IMG/VR virus record: IMGVR_UViG_3300020159_000130
Span: 1-50,008 of that record
Source: a virus
Strand: one strand, 5' to 3'
Length of the DNA: 50,008 nucleotides
The position numbers and the translations under genes were made by a program. Shown piece after piece: positions 8,774 to 15,637 of this stretch (position 1 is its first letter; every line of letters starts with the position of its first letter). Below the pieces are notes generated by a model that worked only from the letters and a program-made list of their open reading frames with translations, did not search any database and was not told the origin of the DNA.

Positions 8774-9199
8774 TTAAACAAATCTTAAAAGCGCCGTTGA
8801 CGCTGAGTTAACAGGCATAGTCACCGTATTACTTACAGCACTAAATATCTTATCTGAACCAAAGTCCAACACAGCTACCGACTTATTACTTTGTGAACTG
8901 TTATATATCAACGCACCACGAGCAGTAAAAGAAGCTCCGGGCCAAGATACATTGTTAAAGTTTATGTACACCGTATTTGTAGCTACATCGGTATTAATAG
9001 TCACGCCTGTAAGTGTAACCCCGCCCGCCGTATACCCTGTTCCTACAACTTCATTAGTTGTTGTATAGACCGTAGTAGATGGACCCAACGTAGCAAAACC
9101 ATCATACAAAGCCATCTTTAACGTATTAGCAGAGAGGTCTTGATCCCCTTGCACAATATCGCTTCTAAAGCTTAATGTCTGACCCTGTTGTATCGGCAT
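8774..9199 (-). CDS. Conserved virion-associated protein, 141 aa
   Basis: 141 residues with LKMALYDGFATLGPSTTVYT, TNEVVGTGYTAGG, then NNVSWPGASFTARGALIYN and an all-beta end (VTMPVNSASTALLRFV). I know this layout (KxALY … YTxxNEVxGxGYTAGG … ARGALIYN) from many marine and freshwater phage genomes beside connector and tail genes. No enzyme motif is visible. The ATG overlaps the stop of the connector-type protein at 9199. Confidence 0.7.
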   Translation of the reverse strand: MPIQQGQTLSFRSDIVQGDQDLSANTLKMALYDGFATLGPSTTVYTTTNEVVGTGYTAGGVTLTGVTINTDVATNTVYINFNNVSWPGASFTARGALIYNSSQSNKSVAVLDFGSDKIFSAVSNTVTMPVNSASTALLRFV

Positions 9200-10137
9200 T
9201 ATGGATTAACCTTTATACTAGCTTGGCCCACGCGGTACGCGTCGTTTCGCTCAAGACCAGTACCAAGACGGTTCAACTGAGCAAGGGCATCTTGGAATTT
9301 CTTTTCATAGAACGCCATAATATCAGCCTCACCTTTCATGAAGGTATAAGCCTCTACTAAAGAGCCGTATAACAATACTGGATCGTAGTTATCACCTAAC
9401 CATGATGTACCAGTAGTATTTGTTACGTCTGACACAGTTATCTGGAAACCAGAACCAACACCTAATGATGCTTGGCTTGCGCTTAACACATCACCAACAA
9501 CATACAGTGATCCACCGCTAGTAAGGACTACGTTTGTAACAACACCAGCCGTAACAGTAATGTTTGCTGTTGCCCCAGAACCAGAACCGCCGGTTAGTGG
9601 CACGTTAAAATATGTACCACTTGCATATCCTGTGCCGCCGTTTAAACCACTAAACAAGTTAAGAATACCCTGCACAATAGAAACAGGGTAGTAGTAATAG
9701 TGCATCTCAACCGAATAAGCAGCATCAGGAGTTGGTCCTAGAATAAAGCTCAACTCATTAGTAATCTGTAATCCGGGAGTCGTTGTAGCGCCAAACAAAG
9801 CATAGTACTTAGGAACGCCTGTATCGCTTGGGGTTGGATATGCCTCACGTATATAGTTCACGTCTTTATTTAAAAGATATGTATACGTTGGGGTTCCTGT
9901 GTCGTAGCCCTCAATAACTGCTAAAGAAAACACAGATAAAAAGTCAGACGGTGCTGATAGATACTTATTGCCACCTACCAATACACCCGTCTGATTTCTA
10001 CGTAGGGGTGGTATCTGAACACTGTTGTAAATGCGCTTCTCTGCCTGTTGAACAAAGACAGGCAAACTCTCCAAGAACTCAGTTTCAAAGTTCTGGGTAT
10101 AAGAAGTTATTGCAGATACAAGTTCAGAATAAGTCAC
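9199..10137 (-). CDS. Head-tail adaptor / tail tubular-type protein with a Gly-rich inserted domain
   Basis: 312 residues. The N-terminal ~155 residues (TYSELVSAITSYTQN, FVQQAEKRIYNSVQIPPLRRN, NKYLSAPSDFLSVFSLAV, VEMHYYYYP) and the last ~75 (LLYGSLVEAYTFMKGE) form one helical-plus-beta core, like adaptor or tail tubular A-type proteins of short-tailed phages. Between them, about residues 155-238, sits a Gly/Thr/Ser-rich beta module (LNGGTGYASGTYFNVPLTGG, then VVLTSGGSLYVVGDVLSAS) that looks like an independent domain inserted into the core. It probably joins the head to the tail. Family placement is from memory of the pattern. Confidence 0.6.
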   Translation of the reverse strand: MTYSELVSAITSYTQNFETEFLESLPVFVQQAEKRIYNSVQIPPLRRNQTGVLVGGNKYLSAPSDFLSVFSLAVIEGYDTGTPTYTYLLNKDVNYIREAYPTPSDTGVPKYYALFGATTTPGLQITNELSFILGPTPDAAYSVEMHYYYYPVSIVQGILNLFSGLNGGTGYASGTYFNVPLTGGSGSGATANITVTAGVVTNVVLTSGGSLYVVGDVLSASQASLGVGSGFQITVSDVTNTTGTSWLGDNYDPVLLYGSLVEAYTFMKGEADIMAFYEKKFQDALAQLNRLGTGLERNDAYRVGQASIKVNP

Positions 10138-10146
10138 AGCTATTCC

Positions 10147-10428
10147 TTATGCCATTGGTCCACGTGCTTTTAAACCCTTAGTAGCTGCACCTGTACCACG
10201 AATCTTCATGCCGTCAGTCTTTACATCGTCAGCATTAGGGTCACCCATCGAAACGCGCATAGCAGGCTTGCCGGGTTTAACTTCACGTGCAGACTGTGTA
10301 TTAGGGTCTTTAGCTATGGTAATAGATTCTTTAGCGTTCACTTTACCTCCACTCATAGTGTGTGGCTCCGCATATATAGCAGCATTGCCTACTTCTTTGC
10401 CCATTACCTTTTGTGAAAACTTAGCCAT
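10147..10428 (-). CDS. Small basic Gly/Lys-rich protein, 93 aa
   Basis: 93 residues, basic and probably disordered in its C-terminal half (KPGKPAMRVSMGDPNADDVK, ending KGLKARGPMA). The ATG overlaps the stop of the 57-residue gene to its right (TAATG). It belongs to a set of small Lys/Gly-rich proteins spread over 10.1-13.4 kb. Function unknown; such proteins could be internal virion or DNA-binding components. Confidence 0.6.
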   Translation of the reverse strand: MAKFSQKVMGKEVGNAAIYAEPHTMSGGKVNAKESITIAKDPNTQSAREVKPGKPAMRVSMGDPNADDVKTDGMKIRGTGAATKGLKARGPMA

Positions 10429-10601
10429 TAGCGACTCCGTTGGTTATTAGCACGCGCCATATTACGACCAACTTTTTTCATGTCCATAGAAGTTACGCCG
10501 CCCTTTTTCATACCGTGTAATTTCTTCTCATGACTTTTAACCGCTTTTTTTGCAATCTTTTCCATTACTGGCTTGTCTTGTTTTTTATCCATCTTGTCCA
10601 T
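10428..10601 (-). CDS. Small Lys-rich protein with MKKGG motif, 57 aa
   Basis: A 57-residue intact frame, MDKMDKKQDKPVMEKIAKKA at the start and RANNQRSR at the end, very basic. It contains HGMKKGGV, the MKKGG motif also present in the 129-residue protein at 12248-12637. The stop overlaps the next start (TAATG), and the sequence TAAAAA/GGAG lies upstream of the ATG. It fills an otherwise empty gap. Function unknown. Confidence 0.7.
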   Translation of the reverse strand: MDKMDKKQDKPVMEKIAKKAVKSHEKKLHGMKKGGVTSMDMKKVGRNMARANNQRSR

Positions 10602-10610
10602 TTTTTACTC

Positions 10611-11042
10611 CTAAGAAATTGTTACTGTTCCTACTAAGCATGCTACTGCTAGCGCATTTGGGGTTAATAGTGAATCAAAACTACTTGCGCCACCGACTGG
10701 TCTCCAACCCCACTGAAACACTCTACTACCACCACCCGGATCACCAAACGCATTTTCAGAAGCTGGGTTTGCCGGAGGAGCATTTACTAACTGTAACCCT
10801 GTATAGCCAGACTGATAGTAGCTGTTATCAGGACGTGGTTCCCGTACTGCTTGTGGGTCCTGCACTGGATACATACCTAATTGTAACTGAGGATGATCCT
10901 GTTCCCAACACGTGTGACATACTTTAATGCTGACCTGTTTGGTCTTAATCGTAAGCTTCTTAAGCTCTTTTAACTTGTACCTGAACCCGCAGCGATCACA
11001 TTCCGCAATCGAGTTCTTGGCTGAACTAAACCTATTACCCAT
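10611..11042 (-). CDS. Virion-region protein with a four-cysteine zinc site, 143 aa
   Basis: 143 residues. Cysteines C15-x2-C18 and C42-x2-C45 (ECDRCGFRY … KVCHTCWEQDHPQ) form a likely zinc ribbon; the next segment, LQLGMYPVQDPQAVREPRPD, is strongly conserved in my memory of homologues. The C-terminal half is Gly/Ser/Pro-rich and hydrophobic at the end. It lies between the 246-residue connector-type gene and the small basic genes, and is commonly found there in aquatic podovirus-like genomes. Probably a structural or connector component. The zinc site is seen directly; the role is inferred. Confidence 0.7.
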   Translation of the reverse strand: MGNRFSSAKNSIAECDRCGFRYKLKELKKLTIKTKQVSIKVCHTCWEQDHPQLQLGMYPVQDPQAVREPRPDNSYYQSGYTGLQLVNAPPANPASENAFGDPGGGSRVFQWGWRPVGGASSFDSLLTPNALAVACLVGTVTIS

Positions 11043-11044
11043 GA

Positions 11045-11785
11045 TTAGAAGAACATTTCACGGGGGACTAAACGATCCGCAGCTTTCTCACGGTCTTCAG
11101 TTGATGCCCATTCCCAAGCCTCATCATATGCAGCTTTTAAACCTAATACGCGAGCTGGGTCAACTTCTGGCTTCTTCATTGCAATCATATATGCTAAACC
11201 TGCAGTTAAGCAGTTTAAGAAGCGGAAAGGGATATCGATAACATTAGTACCTGAACCCGCATCATATATACGTTTTAGTCTCCAGTAGTAGAAAACATAG
11301 AACGGACTTCCTACTGAACCTTGATCTGGTGCAGGCCACACATTTATTTCTGGGTTTTTTGGCGTTGCGGCGTTCGAACCAATTTTTTGTCCCGACTGTC
11401 TATTAATCCAAACTTGGATCGGTCTACCTTGTGCTTCTTTGTTGGGGATGGTTGAGTACGTGGATACACTGATCCTAGTAATATTGAGGTCTGTCTGGTT
11501 AGGACCTTGTCCGGAAAAAGTCCGAATAACGTGCTCCACCAAATCAACGGTGTCAACAGGTAGATCATAAGTAGTCTGCCCTTGTACTAAATTAATAGAG
11601 CCTTCTTCAATCGTCCAGAGATTAATACCTCTATTAGCCCACTCAGCCGTCAAGAAATTCATGCTACGACGAGCAGTTCTAAAGTCATAACCCGTACGTA
11701 ACTCTAAGCCACAACGCTCAAAAGCCTCTTCGAATATATCGTTGAGGTCAGGATTAAACGCAGTTGTAGCTGTAGAGTATGCCAT
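11045..11785 (-). CDS. Putative head-to-tail adaptor, 246 aa
   Basis: 246 residues. The N-terminus, FNPDLNDIFEEAFERCGLEL then RTARRSMNFLTAEWANRGIN, and a later FRFLNCLTAGLAYMIAMKKP form a mostly helical protein with a central beta part (TTYDLPVDTVDLVEHVIRTF). This resembles head-to-tail adaptor proteins (P22 gp4-type) and is a frequent neighbour of P22-like portals and of the zinc-site protein in aquatic phages. No catalytic motif. The adaptor function is an inference from family resemblance and position. Confidence 0.6.
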   Translation of the reverse strand: MAYSTATTAFNPDLNDIFEEAFERCGLELRTGYDFRTARRSMNFLTAEWANRGINLWTIEEGSINLVQGQTTYDLPVDTVDLVEHVIRTFSGQGPNQTDLNITRISVSTYSTIPNKEAQGRPIQVWINRQSGQKIGSNAATPKNPEINVWPAPDQGSVGSPFYVFYYWRLKRIYDAGSGTNVIDIPFRFLNCLTAGLAYMIAMKKPEVDPARVLGLKAAYDEAWEWASTEDREKAADRLVPREMFF

Positions 11786-11997
11786 TACATTCTTTCTAAG
11801 GCTTCATAGCCACGTAGTAATGTACGTAGTCTTTCAATCTCAGCATCACGCTCTTCTAACTTCTTAACCAAACTAGCGCTAAGGTCATATGAGTCAACCA
11901 AAACTTTCATACGCTCGTTATGGTCATCCATCATCATTTGATACAACCGCTCGGATGCTTGTATTTGCTTTTGATAAAAGTCGCTCATTGTGGTCAT
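11785..11997 (-). CDS. Small coiled-coil protein, 70 aa
   Basis: 70 residues, nearly all helix-forming and heptad-like (SASLVKKLEERDAEIERLRT). The ATG overlaps the stop of the upstream gene (4 bases) and the stop abuts the next start. A second in-frame ATG lies 9 bases downstream (MSDFYQKQ), and neither has a clear ribosome site. Function unknown; it may chaperone or cap an adjacent structural protein. Confidence 0.6.
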   Translation of the reverse strand: MTTMSDFYQKQIQASERLYQMMMDDHNERMKVLVDSYDLSASLVKKLEERDAEIERLRTLLRGYEALERM

Positions 11998-12248
11998 TTC
12001 TTGGCAGCTCTCATGTTATCTACTAGGTTTGGATACGACCTACCAGCAGCTTTCGCTGCAGCCTTTGCCGACGCTTTCTTGGCAGGGCTTAACTTCTTTG
12101 ACTTACCTAAGTCTTTAGGGCGGGGTTTGTCCCATACTGCCCCACCTTCTTTATACTGAGTGAAGTCAGTATCATCCCTACGGGCTTTTTTAGTACCCTT
12201 AGGCATTTTGGAAGGGTTAATATCACCCATGCCACGCGAAGCTTTCAT
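11994..12248 (-). CDS. Small Lys/Ala-rich basic protein, 84 aa
   Basis: 84 residues from the ATG at 12248 (MKASRGMGDINPSK), which overlaps the upstream stop as TAATG; a TTG six bases upstream is less likely. It is highly basic, with an Ala/Lys tract (SPAKKASAKAAAKAAGRSYP) like histone-type or nucleic-acid-binding tails. It lies in the cluster of small basic proteins. A DNA-binding or internal virion role is inferred only from composition. Confidence 0.65.
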   Translation of the reverse strand: MKASRGMGDINPSKMPKGTKKARRDDTDFTQYKEGGAVWDKPRPKDLGKSKKLSPAKKASAKAAAKAAGRSYPNLVDNMRAAKK

Positions 12249-12637
12249 TAGCAATAACCACCCTTTTTCATACCTTTAGCGCCAGACATAACAACTTGCT
12301 TGGCTTTGGTTTTGCCTTTAGAAGCGATACCGTCAGCTGATTTGTGGCCACCAGCTAAACCGCCACCAGCCATTTTCTTAACTTTGCCGCCCTTTTTCAT
12401 TGCGGAGTCAGATTTCTCGTCTTTATCTTTTGGGGCAAAAATACCCTTTTTCATTTCTTCAACAGATTTTTGTTTCATTGATATAGGCATACGGCCTCCT
12501 GATTTAAAAGTTTTACCTTTATCCGCTTGCGCGAACTCCTTGCCCACTGATTGTGGAACGCCTGCTTTTTTAGCAAACGATGGGTTATGTGCCACCGCTT
12601 CCATAAAATTATGTTGCTTCTTACTAGTGCTAGGCAC
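12248..12637 (-). CDS. Lys/Gly-rich basic protein with MKKGG motifs, 129 aa, GTG start
   Basis: 129 residues starting at a GTG preceded by AGAGGTAAG. The N-terminal block (KKQHNFMEAVAHNPSFAKKA, then GVPQSVGKEFAQADKGK) is a conserved small domain I know from other phages. The rest is Lys/Gly-rich and likely disordered, with MKKGG twice (SAMKKGGKV and GMKKGGYC). It overlaps both neighbours by a few bases, so it is translationally coupled. Function unknown. Confidence 0.7.
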   Translation of the reverse strand: MPSTSKKQHNFMEAVAHNPSFAKKAGVPQSVGKEFAQADKGKTFKSGGRMPISMKQKSVEEMKKGIFAPKDKDEKSDSAMKKGGKVKKMAGGGLAGGHKSADGIASKGKTKAKQVVMSGAKGMKKGGYC

Positions 12638-12944
12638 GAGTCTTACCTCTTATAGCACAACCATCTGCACGAGCTGAAGCGGACTTTACAGAACCACCAC
12701 TTTTCATACCTAAACCTTTTTTGTATGTCTCGCCATACTGCTTAGCGCCTTCAACAAAATCTTTACCAAACTTAGAAGCTTTCTCTTTTACATAGTCGAT
12801 TGCTTCGCCAACAGCTTTACGAGGAGCTTTGTTATCTTCCTCTTCTTGCTTTTCATAACGCTTACGGCCCTCTTCTTGGGCTTTGTCCATTTCTGCGTTC
12901 TTCTGGTCTAGCTTGCTGCTTTCAGATTGTTTATCCTTAGCCAT
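12630..12944 (-). CDS. Charged helical protein, 104 aa
   Basis: 104 residues. The first half is strongly charged and helical (KLDQKNAEMDKAQEEGRKRY). The second half has an amphipathic segment (AIDYVKEKASKFGKDFVEGA) and a Gly/Ser-rich basic tail with two cysteines (MKSGGSVK … GCAIRGK). It overlaps the holin candidate by 8 bases upstream and the GTG-started gene downstream. Possibly a partner of the lysis gene or a minor virion protein; neither is shown. Confidence 0.6.
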   Translation of the reverse strand: MAKDKQSESSKLDQKNAEMDKAQEEGRKRYEKQEEEDNKAPRKAVGEAIDYVKEKASKFGKDFVEGAKQYGETYKKGLGMKSGGSVKSASARADGCAIRGKTRA

Positions 12945-13128
12945 TGTCTTTACCCTTTAAAGTATTTACCCAGCCTTGAACAGTTTTGGTTTCCCAAATG
13001 CGTATGCTTGTCCAGATTATAGTAAACAATGCAGCAATAGCTGGTAGTGCTTCCATTAGTGTACCTAATACAGTTAAAACTGACAACGCATCAACTGCGT
13101 GTTTAGTCGCTTCGTGATGATCTAACAT
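12937..13128 (-). CDS. Small membrane protein, holin candidate, 63 aa
   Basis: 63 residues from the ATG at 13128, which has the ribosome site AGAGGTGG seven bases upstream and overlaps the DUF6321-like gene by 7 bases. Residues ~11-45 are hydrophobic (ALSVLTVLGTLMEALPAIAA, LFTIIWTSIRIW), enough for one long or two short membrane spans, with charged ends (MLDHHEATKH, TLKGKDNG). Small proteins of this form in late phage modules often act as holins that permeabilise the inner membrane. No endolysin gene is recognisable nearby, so the call stays tentative. Confidence 0.55.
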   Translation of the reverse strand: MLDHHEATKHAVDALSVLTVLGTLMEALPAIAALFTIIWTSIRIWETKTVQGWVNTLKGKDNG

Positions 13129-13376
13129 TTCCACCTCTTTAGTGATGCCGCTTTGCGGGTAGGTTTGCCATTTTCGTCTTTCATAGGACCGGGCATACCA
13201 CTCATACGGGCGCAAAATGATTTTTTACGAGGGCCACCTTCGGGCTGTGGAGCCTTCAAGTTTGATCCTGTAGCGGCGTTATATTTAGCACGGCCTTTGG
13301 CAGTCAACCCCGCCCCCTGCTTGACCGGAAGCTTTTCGCCACGACCTACTGCAAGGGATGGAGTTTTCTTAGCCAT
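13122..13376 (-). CDS. DUF6321-like small basic protein, 84 aa
   Basis: 84 residues. GLTAKGRAKYNAATGSNLKA is followed by KSFCARMSGMPGPMKDENGK and ends SLKRWKC, a strongly conserved Gly/Lys-rich layout that I associate with the DUF6321 family of phage proteins. Basic with two conserved cysteines (C55-region and C-terminal). It overlaps the holin candidate downstream. The function of the family is not known to me. Confidence 0.7.
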   Translation of the reverse strand: MAKKTPSLAVGRGEKLPVKQGAGLTAKGRAKYNAATGSNLKAPQPEGGPRKKSFCARMSGMPGPMKDENGKPTRKAASLKRWKC

Positions 13377-13650
13377 AGAACACCGTTGTCGCGCTTACGT
13401 TAGATAAATCTACGTATAGACTTGTTTGGAAAACAATACCCTCGCCGGGTAGTAACACGTAAATAGTAAACGAATCGCTAGTGCCTACATCAAGCTCACA
13501 AAGGATTGGACCAGAGGAGCCACCATCACGAAATCTAACATATCCATCGGATGCGTTCCCCCGATAAGACACACTTTTTAGTCGTGTTCTACCATTAAAA
13601 GCAGTACCTGATGCTGTCAGGTGTGCTGACCTTACGTCTGTTTGCATCAT
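13369..13650 (-). CDS. Conserved small beta-rich virion-type protein, 93 aa
   Basis: 93 residues starting MMQTDVRSAHLTASGTAF, with VSYRGNASDGYVRFRDGG, ILCELDVGTSD and a beta C-terminus ending TTVFYG. The ribosome site GGGAGG precedes the ATG. I recall this small protein in structural modules of many aquatic phages. A jelly-roll-like beta pattern makes a decoration or neck role plausible, without proof. Confidence 0.65.
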   Translation of the reverse strand: MMQTDVRSAHLTASGTAFNGRTRLKSVSYRGNASDGYVRFRDGGSSGPILCELDVGTSDSFTIYVLLPGEGIVFQTSLYVDLSNVSATTVFYG

Positions 13651-13666
13651 GATGATGCCTCCCTAA

Positions 13667-14170
13667 TTAGTTTTGAGTCGAAGTAGGGTTAGCGTTGCCG
13701 TTAGAGTCACGAACAATATATTCAACCGTAACAGTAATGGTGCCAGCAGTAGCATCAGCAGTAGCTGCGGTAAACGTACCAAAGATAATTGCGTCAGTTG
13801 TACCAATATTGTCGTAAACGCCTGAAGTAGCCGCTGCGATGGTAGCTGGGGAAGTCTGAACCGCTGTAGCGCCAGTGTTAACCGTAGCCATGTATAGGTT
13901 TGCAGTGGCGCTGCTACCGATAGTAACGCCGCAGTTAGTAGCGCCGGTCAGGGCTACATTAACTTCAAGACCAAAACGAACAATCTTAGCGCCAGCAGGA
14001 AGCACGAACATTTGCTGGGCTGTTGGGCTTGCCAAAATTACAGAAGCAGGGGCGGTGTAAGTCTGAGCAACGATAGTTGCGCCCATATTACGAATTGATC
14101 CAGCAGTAGTGCCGGTTGTGTTTTTAACAGTGCCGAGTAGCCAAGGGCCGAGATGAGTAGCGAAACCCAT
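13667..14170 (-). CDS. Beta-rich virion-type protein, 167 aa
   Basis: 167 residues from the ATG at 14170 (MGFATHLGPWLLGTVKNTTG), preceded by GAGGAT; a longer reading to 14239 adds residues unlike the rest. The protein is Ala/Thr/Gly-rich beta, with QMFVLPAGAKIVRFGLEVN and TITVTVEYIVRDSNG, resembling a capsid decoration or minor head protein. It is the first gene after the accessory island and has its own promoter candidate upstream (14260-14287). Confidence 0.65.
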   Translation of the reverse strand: MGFATHLGPWLLGTVKNTTGTTAGSIRNMGATIVAQTYTAPASVILASPTAQQMFVLPAGAKIVRFGLEVNVALTGATNCGVTIGSSATANLYMATVNTGATAVQTSPATIAAATSGVYDNIGTTDAIIFGTFTAATADATAGTITVTVEYIVRDSNGNANPTSTQN

Positions 14171-14259
14171 GATAGATATCCTCACATGCGAGTTAAGTGC
14201 GTCAATTTGCATGTTACTAGCCGGGGCTATTTGACACACCGGATTCCCGGAATAGCTAC

Positions 14260-14287
14260 GTTATACCACACCTAATAAAAAAAGCAA
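14260..14287 (-). promoter_or_regulatory. Promoter candidate with extended -10, reading leftward
   Basis: On the minus strand, TTGCTT (14287-14282), a 16-base spacer, then TATAAC (14265-14260) preceded by TGG, an extended -10. It would drive 13667-14170 and the genes left of it after the capsid transcript has ended at 15605-15630. The same gap lies ahead of the plus-strand HNH gene. Sequence match only. Confidence 0.45.
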
Positions 14288-14300
14288 GTACAATATAAAG

Positions 14301-14663
14301 ATGCCACATAAAGATATATCTTCTCGTAGAGCTACAAATCGCCGACATTATGAACGGAACAAAGCTGCCGTTATTAAGCGAAATGCTGAATTTAAAATAG
14401 CCGCAAGAGCTAAATGGGCTGAATTCAAGGCTACCTTAGCCTGCACAAAATGTGGTGAAAACCACCCAGCCACCTTAGACTTCCATCATGTTATCAAGTC
14501 AAAAGACAATATCAAAGTTTATAAATTAACAGCAGATGGGGCGTACAAGAAGGCCCTAGAGGAAATTAAAAAGTGCGTAGTTCTATGTGCAAACTGCCAT
14601 AGGGTCACACATTACGAAGAAGCTCAGGAAAAGAAAAAGGGAGCCGAGGCTCCCCAAGATTAA
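14301..14663 (+). CDS. HNH endonuclease, plus strand inside the late module
   Basis: 120 residues. The C-terminal half has the zinc-binding HNH layout: CTKCGENHPATLDFHHV, then CVVLCANCHRVTHYE, with four cysteines in two CxxC pairs and the catalytic HH. The N-terminus is Arg/Lys-rich (SSRRATNRRHYERNKAAVIK), suited to DNA contact. It is the only plus-strand gene in the 24-kb leftward module and overlaps the hyperacidic gene tail-to-tail by 3 bases. No clear ribosome site precedes the ATG. Probably a free-standing homing-type nuclease. Confidence 0.85.
   Translation: MPHKDISSRRATNRRHYERNKAAVIKRNAEFKIAARAKWAEFKATLACTKCGENHPATLDFHHVIKSKDNIKVYKLTADGAYKKALEEIKKCVVLCANCHRVTHYEEAQEKKKGAEAPQD
14629..14654 (-). 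terminator. Rho-independent terminator for the hyperacidic gene
   Basis: GGGAGC, loop, GCTCCC at 14639-14654 (6-bp stem, 4-base loop), followed on the minus strand by a T-rich run (complement of the A tract 14629-14638). It ends leftward transcription just after the stop of 14660-14899, and lies inside the last codons of the opposing HNH gene. Confidence 0.8.
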
Positions 14664-14899
14664 ACTTCGTTTTGCTCGAAGTTGTAGTACTCTTCTTCGT
14701 CTTCTAACTCTACCCAATCATCTTCATCTTCGTCGAAATAGTACCAAACTGCATCATCTTCGTCGAACCACCAAGCTACACCATCTTCGTCGTATTCGAT
14801 GCCATCTTCTTCATCTTCAAACTCTTCTTCGTCTTCGTACTCATACTCGTACTCTTCTTCAAACATCATTTCATCATCAATATGTATTGTAACTTTCAT
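14660..14899 (-). CDS. Hyperacidic protein, possible DNA mimic, 79 aa
   Basis: 79 residues from the ATG at 14899 (MKVTIHIDDEMM), which has GGAG ten bases upstream. About 40 of the 79 residues are Asp or Glu, against one lysine. From residue ~37 the chain repeats acidic clusters alternating with aromatic pairs (DGVAWWFDEDD, AVWYYFDEDEDD, WVELED). Such charge density is typical of DNA-mimic proteins that block host nucleases or nucleoid proteins, and also of some capsid-associated proteins. It has its own terminator and sits between two HNH genes, next to the capsid gene. Function is inference. Confidence 0.75.
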   Translation of the reverse strand: MKVTIHIDDEMMFEEEYEYEYEDEEEFEDEEDGIEYDEDGVAWWFDEDDAVWYYFDEDEDDWVELEDEEEYYNFEQNEV

Positions 14900-14977
14900 A
14901 ACATTTCTCCGCCAAGAAAAGCAGCCACGTAGCTGCATCGCTATTATACCCCGGTAATGTTACAACTCCAAATATTG

Positions 14978-15547
14978 TTAATCAGTTAATATTTTGTTGG
15001 ATTTCTTTAAGTTCTCTTCTTGTGTAATAACACGTAAATTCCAAGGTACGTGAAGTCCACATACTTCGTGAGAGATCAAAGGGATAATATGGTCAACTAC
15101 GTAGCGTTCTCCAGTAAGTTTAGTTAGCTCCATAGCTTGTAAATATAGTTGCCTCATGGCTAGCTTTTGTTCTGAGGTCACCCAACTAGGTGTAGCAGTC
15201 CGATGACGGCGTTTACGTACGCTAACTAATGCTTTATAAAGTTCAGGATTAGCTTCTTTATATTTATGTTTGTACTGAGTGACTTCAGCTTTAGGTCTAG
15301 CATTTGCCCTAGCTTTTACTGCATCTTTATTCTTTTCATAATATCTACGCCCCGCTGCTTTACTTGCTTCAGATTTTGGTTTTTTACTTCGTTTAACATT
15401 ATCAAGCGCCCAGTCTTCTTTCATACATTCTACGCATGACCCTTTAGTTTTGCGTAACGCAATATGTCCGCGTATGCAGGGTTCTCCTGTGTAGTAGTAC
15501 TTAGCGCCAGATTCTTTTGCCATTTTGCGATTGTTTGGGTATTCCAT
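14978..15547 (-). CDS. HNH endonuclease with N-terminal zinc-finger-like region
   Basis: 189 residues. The N-terminus GEPCIRGHIALRKTKGSCVE, followed by CMKE, is a small Cys/His site known from phage HNH nucleases. The middle is basic (AAGRRYYEKNKDAVKARANA), and the C-terminus holds the HNH core YVVDHIIPLISHEVCGLHVP with NLRVITQEENLKKSNK. A run of Gs (GGGGGAT) before the ATG may serve as ribosome site. It follows the capsid terminator at 15605-15630, so it is probably an independently inserted homing-type gene. Confidence 0.85.
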   Translation of the reverse strand: MEYPNNRKMAKESGAKYYYTGEPCIRGHIALRKTKGSCVECMKEDWALDNVKRSKKPKSEASKAAGRRYYEKNKDAVKARANARPKAEVTQYKHKYKEANPELYKALVSVRKRRHRTATPSWVTSEQKLAMRQLYLQAMELTKLTGERYVVDHIIPLISHEVCGLHVPWNLRVITQEENLKKSNKILTD

Positions 15548-15604
15548 TTTATCCCCCTGTTATACGATACAGGTAATATACCATAAAACAAACATAACAG
15601 TAGG

Positions 15605-15630
15605 AAAAAGAAAAGGGAGCCGAAGCTCCC
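15605..15630 (-). terminator. Rho-independent terminator after the major capsid gene, C(UUCG)G hairpin
   Basis: On the minus strand GGGAGC-TTCG-GCTCCC (15630-15615), a 6-bp stem closed by the very stable C(UUCG)G tetraloop, then TTTTCTTTTT. It lies 30 bases after the capsid stop and separates the capsid operon from the HNH gene. The stem is identical to that at 14639-14654. Confidence 0.85.
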
Positions 15631-15637
15631 TTTAATA

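Noticed and set aside
10550-11241. Plus-strand open frames of 125 and 104 codons opposite connector genes
   Set aside because: They lie fully opposite well-supported minus-strand genes and have Leu/His-rich composition typical of antisense shadows.
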